From assembly GCA_964484065.1 (NCBI GenBank), contig CAZAEW010000002.1, forward strand, positions 1 through 64,000: a DNA stretch of 64,000 bases, read 5' to 3'. Positions 16,333 to 25,860 of this stretch are shown one piece after another. The translations under genes and the position numbers were made by a program. The notes beneath the pieces were generated by a model. It ran no database searches and was not told where the DNA came from. It saw only the letters and a program-made list of their open reading frames with translations. The DNA is from JAEVLT01 sp964484065. Its GTDB lineage: Bacteria; Bacillota; Bacilli; Bacillales; Cytobacillaceae. Every line of letters begins with the position of its first letter. Position 1 is the first letter of the stretch.

Positions 16333-17451
16333 ATGGAGAAAAAAGATCCGAAAGATATAAGAGTTGTAATCGGCATGTCAGGCGGAGTTGATTCCTCCGT
16401 TGCCGCATTACTGTTAAAAAGGCAGGGCTATGATGTCATTGGAATTTTCATGAAAAACTGGGATGATACCGATGAAAATGGCGTCTGTACGGCAACGGAA
16501 GATTACAATGATGTCATCCGAGTTTGCAACCAAATCGGCATTCCTTATTATGCCGTTAATTTTGAAAAACAATATTGGAACAAAGTATTTACTTATTTTC
16601 TTGAAGAATATAAAGCAGGCCGAACACCAAATCCTGATGTCATGTGCAATAAAGAAATCAAATTCAAAGCCTTTTTAGAACATGCCGTGAATCTGGGGGC
16701 CGATTATGTTGCCACAGGGCACTATGCCCGGGTAGTAAATCGCGACGGTGAATATAAAATGTTGCGCGGTCTTGATGAAAATAAAGACCAAACGTATTTC
16801 CTCAATCAGTTAACACAGGAACAGCTAAGCAAAGTAATGTTTCCTATAGGAGAGCTGGAAAAATCAAAGGTGAGGGAAATCGCGAAGGAAGAGGGCCTTG
16901 CGACAGCTGCGAAAAAAGACAGTACCGGGATTTGTTTTATAGGAGAGCGAAATTTTAAAGAGTTTTTAAGCCAGTATCTTCCCGCCAAAAAAGGAAATAT
17001 GGAAACCTTTGACGGTGAAGTTAAAGGCACCCATGACGGACTGATGTATTATACAATCGGACAGAGGCATGGGCTGGGCATCGGCGGTTCTGGTGAACCA
17101 TGGTTTTCAATCGGCAAGGATTTGAAACGTAATGTACTTTATGTCGGTCAGGGATTTCATCATGAAAAATTGTATTCGGATGCGATCATTGCCGATAAAG
17201 TCAATTGGGTTTCGAATAAGCCGATGCCTGTCGAATTTAGATGCACGGCGAAATTCCGTTACCGTCAAGCAGACAATCACGTTACAGTCAGGCTATTGGA
17301 AGGGGACAAGGTACAAGTTATTTTTGATGAACCCATCCGCGCAGTAACACCGGGACAAAGTGTTGTTTTTTATCAAGGTGAAGAATGCCTCGGCGGCGGA
17401 ACGATCGATAAAGTATATAAAAACGGTGAACGTTTAACATATGTAGGCTAG
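16333..17451 (+). CDS. mnmA: tRNA-specific 2-thiouridylase MnmA
   Basis: MnmA adenylates and thiolates U34 of Lys, Glu and Gln tRNAs. The 372-residue protein has the PP-loop SGGVDSS at residues 16-22 and the two catalytic cysteines at C105 (DVMCNKE) and C201 (TGICFIGERNF). A C-terminal beta-barrel follows. The ATG at 16333 has AGAGGTGA upstream; the in-frame TTG at 16312 lacks such a site. The gene follows its sulfur donor by 39 bases and ends at a strong terminator. Confidence 0.96.
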   Translation: MEKKDPKDIRVVIGMSGGVDSSVAALLLKRQGYDVIGIFMKNWDDTDENGVCTATEDYNDVIRVCNQIGIPYYAVNFEKQYWNKVFTYFLEEYKAGRTPNPDVMCNKEIKFKAFLEHAVNLGADYVATGHYARVVNRDGEYKMLRGLDENKDQTYFLNQLTQEQLSKVMFPIGELEKSKVREIAKEEGLATAAKKDSTGICFIGERNFKEFLSQYLPAKKGNMETFDGEVKGTHDGLMYYTIGQRHGLGIGGSGEPWFSIGKDLKRNVLYVGQGFHHEKLYSDAIIADKVNWVSNKPMPVEFRCTAKFRYRQADNHVTVRLLEGDKVQVIFDEPIRAVTPGQSVVFYQGEECLGGGTIDKVYKNGERLTYVG

Positions 17452-17456
17452 GAATG

Positions 17457-17477
17457 CCCCGCACCCGCGGGGTTTTT
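17457..17477 (+). terminator. Terminator after mnmA
   Basis: CCCCGC / GCGGGG with an ACCC loop and TTTTT directly after. Confidence 0.93.
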
Positions 17478-17543
17478 CTATGGATTAAACTTAAGGAAAA
17501 GCTGAAATATGTTATACTCACAAGTAGGATGGAGGTATTACAT

Positions 17544-18197
17544 ATGGATAAAAACCAATTAGGTGTTCAATATATGCAGGATGGAAATCTGGAGGAAGCC
17601 GCCAAAGCATTTAACGATGCGATCTCGGAAAACCCGCGTGATCCGGTCGGCTATATCAACTTTGGAAATGTGCTCGCCGCCCTTGGCGATGACGAAAAAG
17701 CGTTTAAATTTTATCAAAAAGCCCTTTCAATCGATGACAAGGCCGCCGCTGCTTATTACAGCATCGGAAACTTACTCTATAACAAAGATCAATTTGAACA
17801 AGCCAAAGACATGTATGAAATGGCGATGAAAAAAGGTCTTGAGACGAGCGACAATTATTTTATGCTTGGCATGAGCCTGGTGCAGCTCGATAAAGGGCGT
17901 TTTGCGCTGCCTTATTTACAAAGAAGCGTTGAACTTCATTCCGGGGATGCCGAGGCACTGTTTCAATACGGGTTATGCCTTGCCCAGCTGGAAATGATTG
18001 ATGAGGCCATGGTGCAGCTGGAAAAATGTATTCAGATCGCTCCGAAGCATGCGGATGCTTATTACAATCTGGGGGTGGCCTTCGCTTTTAAAGACGATGG
18101 GATCAAAGCGCTTGAAATGTTTGATAAAGCGCTTGAATCGCAGCCAAACCACGCCCTTGCCGGCTATGCGAAAAAACTAATCGAAAAAGAAGATTAA
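17544..18197 (+). CDS. yrrB: Tetratricopeptide-repeat protein YrrB
   Basis: This 217-residue soluble protein consists almost wholly of TPR units, with about six repeats of roughly 34 residues: the pattern G/A-x-x-Y-x-x-x-G/A recurs from residue 20 to the end. TPR proteins are scaffolds for protein-protein contacts, and no enzymatic motif is present. The ATG at 17544 follows GGATGGAGG. The position between mnmA and recD2 is that of yrrB in B. subtilis. The binding partner is unknown. Confidence 0.88.
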   Translation: MDKNQLGVQYMQDGNLEEAAKAFNDAISENPRDPVGYINFGNVLAALGDDEKAFKFYQKALSIDDKAAAAYYSIGNLLYNKDQFEQAKDMYEMAMKKGLETSDNYFMLGMSLVQLDKGRFALPYLQRSVELHSGDAEALFQYGLCLAQLEMIDEAMVQLEKCIQIAPKHADAYYNLGVAFAFKDDGIKALEMFDKALESQPNHALAGYAKKLIEKED

Positions 18198-18215
18198 AAG
18201 AGAGGAGGGGAGCCG

Positions 18216-20627
18216 GTGGAACAGCAACATTCCCTCGATTTATTTAATGAACAAGGAAAATTCGTTAAGGGCAGACATCTGGTGACGATTTTTCATAATG
18301 AAAGCAATTTGTATACCGTATTAAGAATACGTGTGGAAGAAACGAATGATCATTATGAAGATAAGGAAGCAGTCATCACCGGTTATTTTCCGCGAATCCA
18401 TGAGCAGGAAACCTATATTTTCTTTGGTGAATTTAAGGAACATCCGAAATTCGGGATCCAGTTTCATGCCAGCCATTTCCGCAAGGATATGCCGCAGACA
18501 AAGCAGGGTGTTGCCGCCTATTTATCAAGTGAAATGTTCAAGGGAATCGGGAAAAAAACGGCTGAAAATATCGTCGAAACACTTGGTGAAAATGCCATTT
18601 CGAAAATTCTTAATCAGCCCTCATTGCTTGATTCTGTTCCAAAGCTCCCCCCTGACAAAGCAAAAATGCTCTATGATACGCTCATGGAGCATCAAGGCCT
18701 GGAGCAGGTCATGGTCGCTCTCAATCAGTATGGCTTTGGTCCCCAGTTATCGATGCGTATTTATCAGTCATACAAAGAGGAAACACTCCATATCATTCAA
18801 AAAAATCCTTATCAGCTCGTTGAAGATATTGAAGGAATTGGCTTTGGACGGGCAGATGAGCTGGGATTTCAGCTAGGAATCACTGGAAGCCATCCTGACC
18901 GGATTAAAGCTGGCTGTTTGTACGTTCTGGAAAACGAAAGTCTTCAAAATGGTCATGTTTATATCCTTGCGGAGGATTTATTGGAAAAAGTAAAACAGCT
19001 TTTAGAGGAAAATCAGCCTGACACGATTGAATTTACAGATATCTCATCAGAAATCGTTAAACTGGGTGAAGAAAACAAACTGGTTGTGGAAGAGAAACGA
19101 ATTTATCTGCCGTCTTTGTATTACGCTGAAAAGGGATTGGTTTCCAGTATCAAACGAATTTTAGAACAAAAGGAATATGAAGACCAATTTCCTGAATCTG
19201 AATTTTTACTCTCGCTTGGCAGTTTGGAAGAAAGGCTGGGGGTTCAGTATGCTCCGACGCAGAAGGATGCGATCCAAACGGCGTTAATGTCACCGATGTT
19301 AATCTTAACGGGCGGACCGGGAACAGGGAAAACGACGGTAATTAAAGGGATCGTCGAACTTTACAGCGAATTGCATGGTCTTTCCCTGGACCCCAAAGAT
19401 TACCATAAAAAAGGTGAACCTTTCCCGCTGCTGTTAGCTGCACCGACAGGGAGAGCTGCCAAACGGATGAGTGAATCAACCGGTCTTCCGGCTGTTACGA
19501 TCCACCGGCTGCTTGGCTATAATGGCAGCGAAGGCTTTGACCATGATGATGCAAGTCCGCTTGAAGGAAAAATATTGATTATTGACGAAACATCGATGGT
19601 TGATATTTGGCTTGCCAACCAATTATTTAAGGCTCTTCCGGAAAATATTCAGGTGATTTTAGTTGGGGATGAAGATCAGCTGCCTTCTGTAGGACCGGGT
19701 CAGGTTTTAAAGGATTTGCTTGAATCGGAACGGATTCCAACCGTAAGATTGACGGATATTTATCGGCAGGCGGAAGGTTCTTCGATCATTGAACTCGCCC
19801 ATGAAATAAAAAAAGGACATTTACCAGCTAATATTTCTGCACAGCAGCCGGACCGTTCCTTTATTAAATGCCATACTTCTCAGCTTTCCCAGGCTGTTGA
19901 AAAAGTGGTCTTGAATGCTAAAAATAAAGGATATTCAGCGCGAGATATCCAGGTGCTCGCTCCAATGTACAGGGGTCCGGCGGGAATTGACCGCTTAAAC
20001 CTGCTGCTTCAGGAAATTTTTAATCCTAATCCGGATGGAACAAGAAAAGAATTGGTATTCGGTGATGTTAAATATCGGATCGGCGATAAGGTGCTCCAGC
20101 TTGTTAATCAGCCTGAAAGCAACGTATTTAATGGAGATATCGGTGAAATTGTTTCGATTTTCTATGCAAAAGAAAATACCGAGAAACAGGATATGATCAT
20201 CGTTTCGTTTGAGGGCACTGAAGTGACTTATACACGTGCTGATTTAAATCAAATTACTCATGCCTATTGCTGTTCGGTTCATAAATCACAAGGAAGTGAA
20301 TTTCCAATTGTTATTCTCCCGGTATCACGCAGCTATTACCGCATGCTAAGAAGGAAACTGATTTATACAGCGATTACGAGAAGTAAACAATTTTTGATTT
20401 TATGCGGAGAAGAAGATGCGCTGAAAATGGGAGTAGAAAGAGCGGATGAAGAAAACCGCCAGACCTCTTTATGTGAAAGCTTGCAGGCAGCAATTCCATC
20501 CCTGAAGTCTGTTGAAAAAGTAAACGGTCTTTGCGATGATATCTCCTATGAAGAAATGATAATGGGGACGGATCCGATGGTTGGTATGGAAAACGTTACA
20601 CCGTATGATTTTATGGGTGGCAACTGA
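18216..20627 (+). CDS. recD2: ATP-dependent 5'-3' DNA helicase RecD2
   Basis: RecD2 is an SF1B helicase that acts without RecBC and helps genome stability at forks. The 803-residue protein has an N-terminal region with helix-hairpin-helix repeats (KGIGKKTAENIV, about 111) before the motor domain. Walker A GGPGTGKTT starts near residue 366; motif II is IIDETSMVD, and the last helicase motif contains YTAITRSKQF. The start is GTG at 18216 behind GAGGAGGGG, 18 bases after yrrB. The long N-terminal domain distinguishes it from RecD of RecBCD. Confidence 0.95.
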   Translation: MEQQHSLDLFNEQGKFVKGRHLVTIFHNESNLYTVLRIRVEETNDHYEDKEAVITGYFPRIHEQETYIFFGEFKEHPKFGIQFHASHFRKDMPQTKQGVAAYLSSEMFKGIGKKTAENIVETLGENAISKILNQPSLLDSVPKLPPDKAKMLYDTLMEHQGLEQVMVALNQYGFGPQLSMRIYQSYKEETLHIIQKNPYQLVEDIEGIGFGRADELGFQLGITGSHPDRIKAGCLYVLENESLQNGHVYILAEDLLEKVKQLLEENQPDTIEFTDISSEIVKLGEENKLVVEEKRIYLPSLYYAEKGLVSSIKRILEQKEYEDQFPESEFLLSLGSLEERLGVQYAPTQKDAIQTALMSPMLILTGGPGTGKTTVIKGIVELYSELHGLSLDPKDYHKKGEPFPLLLAAPTGRAAKRMSESTGLPAVTIHRLLGYNGSEGFDHDDASPLEGKILIIDETSMVDIWLANQLFKALPENIQVILVGDEDQLPSVGPGQVLKDLLESERIPTVRLTDIYRQAEGSSIIELAHEIKKGHLPANISAQQPDRSFIKCHTSQLSQAVEKVVLNAKNKGYSARDIQVLAPMYRGPAGIDRLNLLLQEIFNPNPDGTRKELVFGDVKYRIGDKVLQLVNQPESNVFNGDIGEIVSIFYAKENTEKQDMIIVSFEGTEVTYTRADLNQITHAYCCSVHKSQGSEFPIVILPVSRSYYRMLRRKLIYTAITRSKQFLILCGEEDALKMGVERADEENRQTSLCESLQAAIPSLKSVEKVNGLCDDISYEEMIMGTDPMVGMENVTPYDFMGGN

Positions 20628-20661
20628 AACTAGGATTGTTCGGGAAGGTGGGTGTAAACTT

Positions 20662-21138
20662 TTGCGGACATTTTCCTTGCTAAAAGGCCAGCCTGTTTTT
20701 GACCGCAATACCGGAACCAAAATTGGTGAAGTTGTTGATTTATGTATTACAAGTCAAGGAACAGTGGAAGGTTTGTTAGTAAAAAAAGGTGCCTTTTTCA
20801 AACAGACATGTTTTTTAGCCATTCATAAAGTATCCTCCTTTGGCTCAGATGGTATTATGATTGATGGCCCGGAACTGCTTGAAAAAGTTAAATCCATTCC
20901 GAAGCATACCATTGTTCATCAGCATTCTCTGACTGGAAAAATGCTGATTTCCAAAAGCGGACGATCGCTGGGGCTATTGGAAGATGTATACTTCCAGGAG
21001 GAATTGGGCACAATCGTAGGGTATGAAGTTACGGATGGTTTCTTTACAGATATCACAGAAGGAAAGCAAGTGATTGAAACCGAGCTGCCCCCTGCGATCG
21101 GAAAAGATGCCATTATCGTAGACGTTAATGATTCGTGA
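20662..21138 (+). CDS. yrrD: PRC-barrel domain protein YrrD-like
   Basis: This protein of about 158 residues carries two PRC-barrel-like beta domains: one from residue 1 (RTFSLLKGQPVFDRNTGTKIG) and a second from about 90 (LTGKMLISKSGRSLG). PRC barrels occur in ribosome-maturation and photosynthetic proteins, and in bacilli this family has no proven function. The start is taken as TTG at 20662 after AAGGTGGGTG. Longer in-frame starts overlap the end of recD2 and lack a ribosome-binding site. Product class is clear, role is not. Confidence 0.75.
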   Translation: MRTFSLLKGQPVFDRNTGTKIGEVVDLCITSQGTVEGLLVKKGAFFKQTCFLAIHKVSSFGSDGIMIDGPELLEKVKSIPKHTIVHQHSLTGKMLISKSGRSLGLLEDVYFQEELGTIVGYEVTDGFFTDITEGKQVIETELPPAIGKDAIIVDVNDS

Positions 21139-21149
21139 GGTGTCTTTTT

Positions 21150-21341
21150 ATGTTAAAGTGTCCGAATTGCGGGAGCAAAGATATCGGTAAAATTGGCATT
21201 AACCAATTCTATTGCTGGAATTGTTTTATCGAGCTGACAGTAACAAAAGGGCTCATTTATACCCATCAAGTGGAAGAAGATGGATCTTTAAGCTCACTTG
21301 ATGATCTTTTTGAAGAAGAAGAGCGCCGTTATTCCCTCTGA
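21150..21341 (+). CDS. Small zinc-ribbon protein
   Basis: This 63-residue protein starts at ATG 21150 behind GTGAGGTG. It has CPNCGS near residues 4-9 and CWNC about 18 residues later: two CxxC knuckles that would hold one zinc ion. The C-terminal half is acidic (DDLFEEEERR). It lies 11 bases after the PRC-barrel gene, probably co-transcribed. The family is found in bacilli without known function. Confidence 0.8.
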   Translation: MLKCPNCGSKDIGKIGINQFYCWNCFIELTVTKGLIYTHQVEEDGSLSSLDDLFEEEERRYSL

Positions 21342-21351
21342 ATCCATTCAA

Positions 21352-21379
21352 AAAAGCGCAAGCCTTTGCTTGCGCTTTT
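21352..21379 (+). terminator. Terminator after the zinc-ribbon gene
   Basis: GCGCAAGC / GCTTGCGC with a 4-nt loop, extended by AAAA / TTTT on the outside. Confidence 0.9.
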
Positions 21380-21437
21380 CTTTGCATAATACCAACCGGT
21401 TCCTCCTAAAATAAGAATGGTAAAGGAGGAATCGTAA

Positions 21438-22517
21438 TTGGATATTCGCGTGAAGTGGTTCTATCGGATTGGATTTATACTCCTTTTATTAATTGCTCTT
21501 TATGTTTTACTAAAAATCCGCTTTGTCTGGATCCCGTTACTAAGAGGTGCCTTTATTATTTTACTGCCGTTTATGATTGCGGGATTTATAACCTATCTGC
21601 TTCATCCAATTGTTGAAAAACTTCATGAAAAAGGTTTTCACCGGGGAATGGCTGTTTTTTTGATTTATGTTCTATTTTTTGGCGGAGTCGGCCTTGCACT
21701 ATACAAAGGCATTCCTGTTTTTATTGGACAATTAAGAGATTTATCGGAGAGTGCACCTGTCCTTGCTGAACAATATCGGGGCATGATCGATACGATCCAG
21801 GCCCATACGGCGAAATGGCCGGACGGTATGCAAGGAAAAATGAATGATGGCATTAATGCTTTTGAACGCAAACTCGACCTGATTTTGACTGTCATCTTAA
21901 ATTTTATGTTAAACTTTGTAAATTCAGCATTAGTGATTATGATCATTCCTTTTATCGCGTTTTACATGTTAAAGGATTATAAACATATCAAAAAGCTTGT
22001 CTGGTATTTAACACCAAAGAGCTGGAGAAGACAGGGAGGCCGTTTTTTAAGAGATGTAGACGAGTCGCTTGGGAGCTATATCAGGGGCCAACTGCTCGTT
22101 TGCATTATCATCGGCAGTGCTTCCGCACTTGCTTTCTGGATGTTTCACCTAAGATATCCTTTGCTGCTTGGTTTCATCATCGGCGTGACTGACCTGATTC
22201 CATACTTTGGACCATTTATTGGTGCGGTTCCTGCAATCATTATTGCGGCAACGGTATCGGTTAGATTAGTAGTTATAACCATCATTATTATCTTTGTTCT
22301 CCAGTTTCTTGAAGGAAATATACTTTCTCCATACATTGTTGGCAAAACACTCCATATGCACCCTTTGGTCATTATGCTGGCAATCACTGCCGGAGGCGAG
22401 ATGGGAGGAATTGTCGGGCTGCTTCTTGCAGTGCCGATATTAGTGATCCTGAAGGTTGCAATCATTCATGCAAAAGGGCATTTAATCCGGGGAGGAGGCA
22501 ATGAATCCTCCTTATGA
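21438..22517 (+). CDS. yrrI: AI-2E family transporter YrrI
   Basis: This 359-residue membrane protein belongs to the AI-2E (UPF0118/PerM) family. Members include autoinducer-2 exporters and Na+/H+ antiporters, so the substrate cannot be set from sequence. Seven or eight hydrophobic spans are visible: two at the N-terminus, one near 70-90, then a cluster after about 150. The late motif PYFGPFIGAVPA near residues 255-266 is typical. The start is TTG at 21438 after TAAAGGAGG. It lies just before alaS, as in B. subtilis. Confidence 0.88.
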   Translation: MDIRVKWFYRIGFILLLLIALYVLLKIRFVWIPLLRGAFIILLPFMIAGFITYLLHPIVEKLHEKGFHRGMAVFLIYVLFFGGVGLALYKGIPVFIGQLRDLSESAPVLAEQYRGMIDTIQAHTAKWPDGMQGKMNDGINAFERKLDLILTVILNFMLNFVNSALVIMIIPFIAFYMLKDYKHIKKLVWYLTPKSWRRQGGRFLRDVDESLGSYIRGQLLVCIIIGSASALAFWMFHLRYPLLLGFIIGVTDLIPYFGPFIGAVPAIIIAATVSVRLVVITIIIIFVLQFLEGNILSPYIVGKTLHMHPLVIMLAITAGGEMGGIVGLLLAVPILVILKVAIIHAKGHLIRGGGNESSL

Positions 22518-22529
22518 AGCAGCGGAATG

Positions 22530-22558
22530 TTGACAAACGAATATTGGCTGGCTATAAT
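22530..22558 (+). promoter_or_regulatory. Consensus sigma-A promoter of alaS
   Basis: TTGACA (22530-22535) and TATAAT (22553-22558) with a 17-bp spacer: a perfect match to consensus. The high strength is offset by the T-box terminator downstream. Confidence 0.93.
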
Positions 22559-22564
22559 TCGGCT

Positions 22565-22812
22565 ATAGAAGTGAACAAAATCAATGTGTTGAAGGATCGA
22601 GTACGTTATAGTCCATCTTATAAGAGAGGAGCTTCCTCGGCTGAAAGAAGTTCTAGATGAAGAATAACGGAATGCTACTCCGGAGTGCAGCTAATCACTG
22701 CCGCTTGTGCAGCGTTAACGCATATTTGAGAGATGGACATGTATCTGGATGTCCATAATCAGGGTGGTACCGCGAGCTAGCTCTCGTCCCTGTCAGGGAT
22801 GAGGGCTTTTTT
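22565..22812 (+). promoter_or_regulatory. T-box leader of alaS, alanine specifier
   Basis: The T-box core AGGGTGGTACCGCGAG is at 22761-22776. A 13-pair terminator stem follows (22779-22791 with 22795-22807), then a T tract. In stem I the likely specifier is GCT (22674-22676), an alanine codon, in the context GGAATGCTACTCC. Uncharged tRNA-Ala should release termination and raise alaS expression. Confidence 0.92.
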
Positions 22813-22882
22813 GTGTTCTTTTTATCGAACGAAAAGACAAGCGCTGATTGCACTCCCGGTAAATATAGAAGGAGGATTTAGA

Positions 22883-25516
22883 GTGAAAAATCTTACAGGA
22901 TCACAAATTCGCAGAATGTTTTTAGATTTTTTTAAAGAGAAAGGACATGCTATTGAACCAAGTGCATCACTTGTTCCGCATGATGACCCAACGTTGTTAT
23001 GGATTAACAGCGGTGTTGCAACCTTAAAAAAATACTTTGATGGCCGGGTAATCCCGGAAAACCCTAGAATTACGAATGCCCAAAAATCCATTCGTACAAA
23101 TGATATTGAAAATGTCGGGAAAACTGCCCGTCATCATACTTTCTTCGAAATGCTCGGAAATTTTTCAATTGGAAACTATTTTAAAGAAGAGGCCATTGAG
23201 TGGGCATGGGAGTTTTTAACGAGCGAAAAATGGATCGGGTTTGAAGCAGATCGTCTATCGGTTACGATTCACCCTGAAGATCATGAAGCATTTGAATATT
23301 GGAATAAAAAAATTGGCATTCCCGAGGAAAGGATTATTCGCCTTGAAGGAAACTTCTGGGACATCGGGGAAGGTCCAAGCGGGCCAAATACGGAAATTTT
23401 CTATGACCGCGGCACTGAATACGGAGACGATCCTGAAGATCCTGAACTTTATCCCGGCGGTGAAAACGACCGTTATCTTGAAGTCTGGAATCTTGTCTTT
23501 TCTCAATTCAACCACAATCCTGACGGTACCTATACACCGCTGCCAAAGAAAAACATCGATACCGGAATGGGTTTGGAAAGAATGGCCTCTGTTGTTCAAA
23601 ATGTTCCGACCAATTTTGATACCGATTTATTTATGCCAATCATCCAGGCAACGGAACAAATTTCCGGTGCAAAATATGGATCAGATAAAGAAATTGACGT
23701 TGCTTTTAAAGTTATTGCTGACCATATCCGTACAGTTGCTTTTGCAGTAGGGGATGGTGCGCTTCCTTCCAACGAAGGCCGTGGGTACGTGCTGCGCCGC
23801 TTGCTGCGCCGTGCTGTCCGTTATGCGAAGCAAATCAACATCAATCGTCCGTTTATGTATGAGCTTGTCCCGGTTGTCGGTGAAATCATGGCGGATTTTT
23901 ATCCTGAAGTAAAAGGAAATGCTGAGTTCATTGAAAAAGTAATCAAGAATGAAGAAGAACGCTTTCATGAGACTCTCCATGAAGGATTAGCCATTTTGGA
24001 AGGAGTTATAAGTAAGGAAAAAGAAAAAGGAAGCGATATGATTACTGGTGCCGATGTGTTCCGTCTTTATGATACGTATGGGTTCCCGGTTGAATTAACC
24101 GAGGAATATGCGGAAGAAGAAGGGATGAAGGTTGATCATGCCGGATTTGAAGAGGAAATGGAAATTCAGCGTGAACGGGCACGTGCTGCAAGACAGGATG
24201 TCGGCTCCATGCAAGTACAAGGCGGTGTGCTTGGCGATATTACTGCCCAAAGTCAATTTGTAGGCTACGACCAGCTGAAGACAGAATCAACTGTTCTGGC
24301 GATTGTTAAAAATGGCGGGCTTGTTTCAGAAGCTGCAAGCGGTGAAGAAGTGCAATTGATTTTGGACGCAACTCCGTTCTATGCTGAAAGCGGGGGACAG
24401 ATTGCTGACCGTGGAGTATTAGAAGCAGATGGGGTTAAGGTGTCAATTTTAGATGTTCAAAAAGCGCCGAATGGACAAAATCTTCATAAAGCAATCGTTG
24501 AATCTGGAACTTTGAAAACGGATGGCCAAGTTACTGCAAAGGTTGATGCGGCTAACCGCGTGAAAATTATTAAAAACCATACTGCTACTCACTTGCTGCA
24601 AAGAGCGTTAAAAGATGTCCTTGGAGAGCATGTCAATCAGGCTGGTTCCCTTGTCGAACCTGATCGCCTGCGCTTTGACTTCTCCCATTTTGGCGGGGTA
24701 AAACCGGAAGAAATCGAGCAGGTTGAAAAACTTGTTAACGAACAGATCTGGAAAAATACCCAAGTCGACATATCCTTTAAACCAATTGCAGAGGCCAAGG
24801 AAATGGGAGCGATGGCACTTTTCGGTGAAAAGTACGGAGATATTGTCCGTGTTGTTCGCGTAGGTGATTACAGCCTCGAATTGTGCGGCGGCTGTCATGT
24901 TCCTAATACCTCTGTGATCGGATTATTTAAGATCGTTTCTGAATCAGGTATCGGCGCCGGAACGCGAAGAATCGAAGCTGTTACTGGTGAAGCTGCATAT
25001 CATTTGCTTAATGAGCAAGCAGGATTATTAAAAGATGCAGCCGAAAAATTAAAAACACATCAAAAGGACATCCTAAGCAGAATTGACGGACTGATGACTG
25101 ACATGAAGCAGCTCCAGCGTGAAAACGAATCCCTTTCAGCTAAGCTAAGCAATATTGAAGCTGGAAACCTCGTTTCAAACGTAAAAGAAGTGAATGGAGT
25201 CAGCGTTTTAGCTGCCAAAGTACCTTCAATGGATATGAATAATTTGCGGAATATGGCTGATGATATGAAACAAAAATTACCTTCAGCTGTAATTGTTCTC
25301 GGATGCGCAAACGAGGGTAAGGTGAATTTAATCGCTTCTGTCACAAAAGATTTAGTTGATAAAGGATACCATGCCGGAAAATTAATTAAAGAAGTTTCCT
25401 CTATTTGCGGCGGAGGAGGGGGCGGACGCCCTGATATGGCCCAAGCCGGCGGGAAAAATCCAGAAAATCTTGACAAAGCCTTGCAATTCGTTGAGGAATG
25501 GGTAAAATCCATTTGA
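22883..25516 (+). CDS. alaS: Alanyl-tRNA synthetase
   Basis: AlaRS charges tRNA-Ala by recognising the G3-U70 pair, and also edits mischarged Ser and Gly. The 877-residue protein has the class II catalytic core at the N-terminus, the editing domain with HTATH at residues 566-570 and CGGCH at 668-672 as metal ligands, and a C-terminal coiled coil plus a glycine-rich DHHA1-like tail (GGGGGGRPD). The start is GTG at 22883 after AGAAGGAGG, giving the family N-terminus VKNLTGSQIRRMFLDFF. The upstream in-frame extension overlaps the T-box terminator and is not coding. Confidence 0.97.
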   Translation: MKNLTGSQIRRMFLDFFKEKGHAIEPSASLVPHDDPTLLWINSGVATLKKYFDGRVIPENPRITNAQKSIRTNDIENVGKTARHHTFFEMLGNFSIGNYFKEEAIEWAWEFLTSEKWIGFEADRLSVTIHPEDHEAFEYWNKKIGIPEERIIRLEGNFWDIGEGPSGPNTEIFYDRGTEYGDDPEDPELYPGGENDRYLEVWNLVFSQFNHNPDGTYTPLPKKNIDTGMGLERMASVVQNVPTNFDTDLFMPIIQATEQISGAKYGSDKEIDVAFKVIADHIRTVAFAVGDGALPSNEGRGYVLRRLLRRAVRYAKQININRPFMYELVPVVGEIMADFYPEVKGNAEFIEKVIKNEEERFHETLHEGLAILEGVISKEKEKGSDMITGADVFRLYDTYGFPVELTEEYAEEEGMKVDHAGFEEEMEIQRERARAARQDVGSMQVQGGVLGDITAQSQFVGYDQLKTESTVLAIVKNGGLVSEAASGEEVQLILDATPFYAESGGQIADRGVLEADGVKVSILDVQKAPNGQNLHKAIVESGTLKTDGQVTAKVDAANRVKIIKNHTATHLLQRALKDVLGEHVNQAGSLVEPDRLRFDFSHFGGVKPEEIEQVEKLVNEQIWKNTQVDISFKPIAEAKEMGAMALFGEKYGDIVRVVRVGDYSLELCGGCHVPNTSVIGLFKIVSESGIGAGTRRIEAVTGEAAYHLLNEQAGLLKDAAEKLKTHQKDILSRIDGLMTDMKQLQRENESLSAKLSNIEAGNLVSNVKEVNGVSVLAAKVPSMDMNNLRNMADDMKQKLPSAVIVLGCANEGKVNLIASVTKDLVDKGYHAGKLIKEVSSICGGGGGGRPDMAQAGGKNPENLDKALQFVEEWVKSI

Positions 25517-25540
25517 TAATGGGCTCAAGTAGTGTAAAAT
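25513..25540 (+). promoter_or_regulatory. Probable promoter of yrzL-ruvX-yrzB
   Basis: TTGATA (25513-25518) overlaps the alaS stop codon, and TAAAAT lies at 25535-25540 with a 16-bp spacer. It could drive the three small genes separately from the T-box-controlled alaS. Confidence 0.5.
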
Positions 25541-25590
25541 GTAGGTAACTATTACAAGTCTCTCCTGTACAAAAATGCGAGGTGTATGAA

Positions 25591-25857
25591 ATGAGCTCAT
25601 TTGATAAAACAATGAGATTTAATTTTCCTGAAGAACCGATTGAACACAACGTAAATGAAGTTCTGTTTCAAGTGTATGAAGCCTTGCAGGAAAAAGGGTA
25701 CAATCCAATTAACCAAATAGTTGGCTATTTGCTATCTGGAGACCCCGCGTATATTCCGCGCCATCGGGATGCCCGGACGATCATCCGGAAGCTCGAGCGG
25801 GATGAAATCATTGAAGAGTTAGTAAAGTCCTACTTAAAAAAACAGCGAGAGGGTTAA
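25591..25857 (+). CDS. yrzL: IreB-family (UPF0297) protein YrzL
   Basis: This 88-residue protein is nearly collinear with B. subtilis YrzL; the core NPINQIVGYLLSGDPAYIP is diagnostic. The family founder IreB is a phosphorylation target of the PASTA kinase in Enterococcus and influences cephalosporin resistance. The ATG at 25591 has GAGGTG at the right distance; a GTG at 25582 lies within that site. It precedes ruvX by 3 bases, and that pair is conserved across Firmicutes. Confidence 0.94.
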   Translation: MSSFDKTMRFNFPEEPIEHNVNEVLFQVYEALQEKGYNPINQIVGYLLSGDPAYIPRHRDARTIIRKLERDEIIEELVKSYLKKQREG

Positions 25858-25860
25858 TGA

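Noticed and set aside
18331..18876. 181-codon frame inside recD2
   Set aside because: It is a +1 frame shadow rich in Lys, Arg and Ser, without family features, inside a clear helicase gene.
23241..23750. 169-codon frame inside alaS
   Set aside because: Alternative frame of the highly conserved catalytic core of AlaRS; no ribosome-binding site and unlikely composition.
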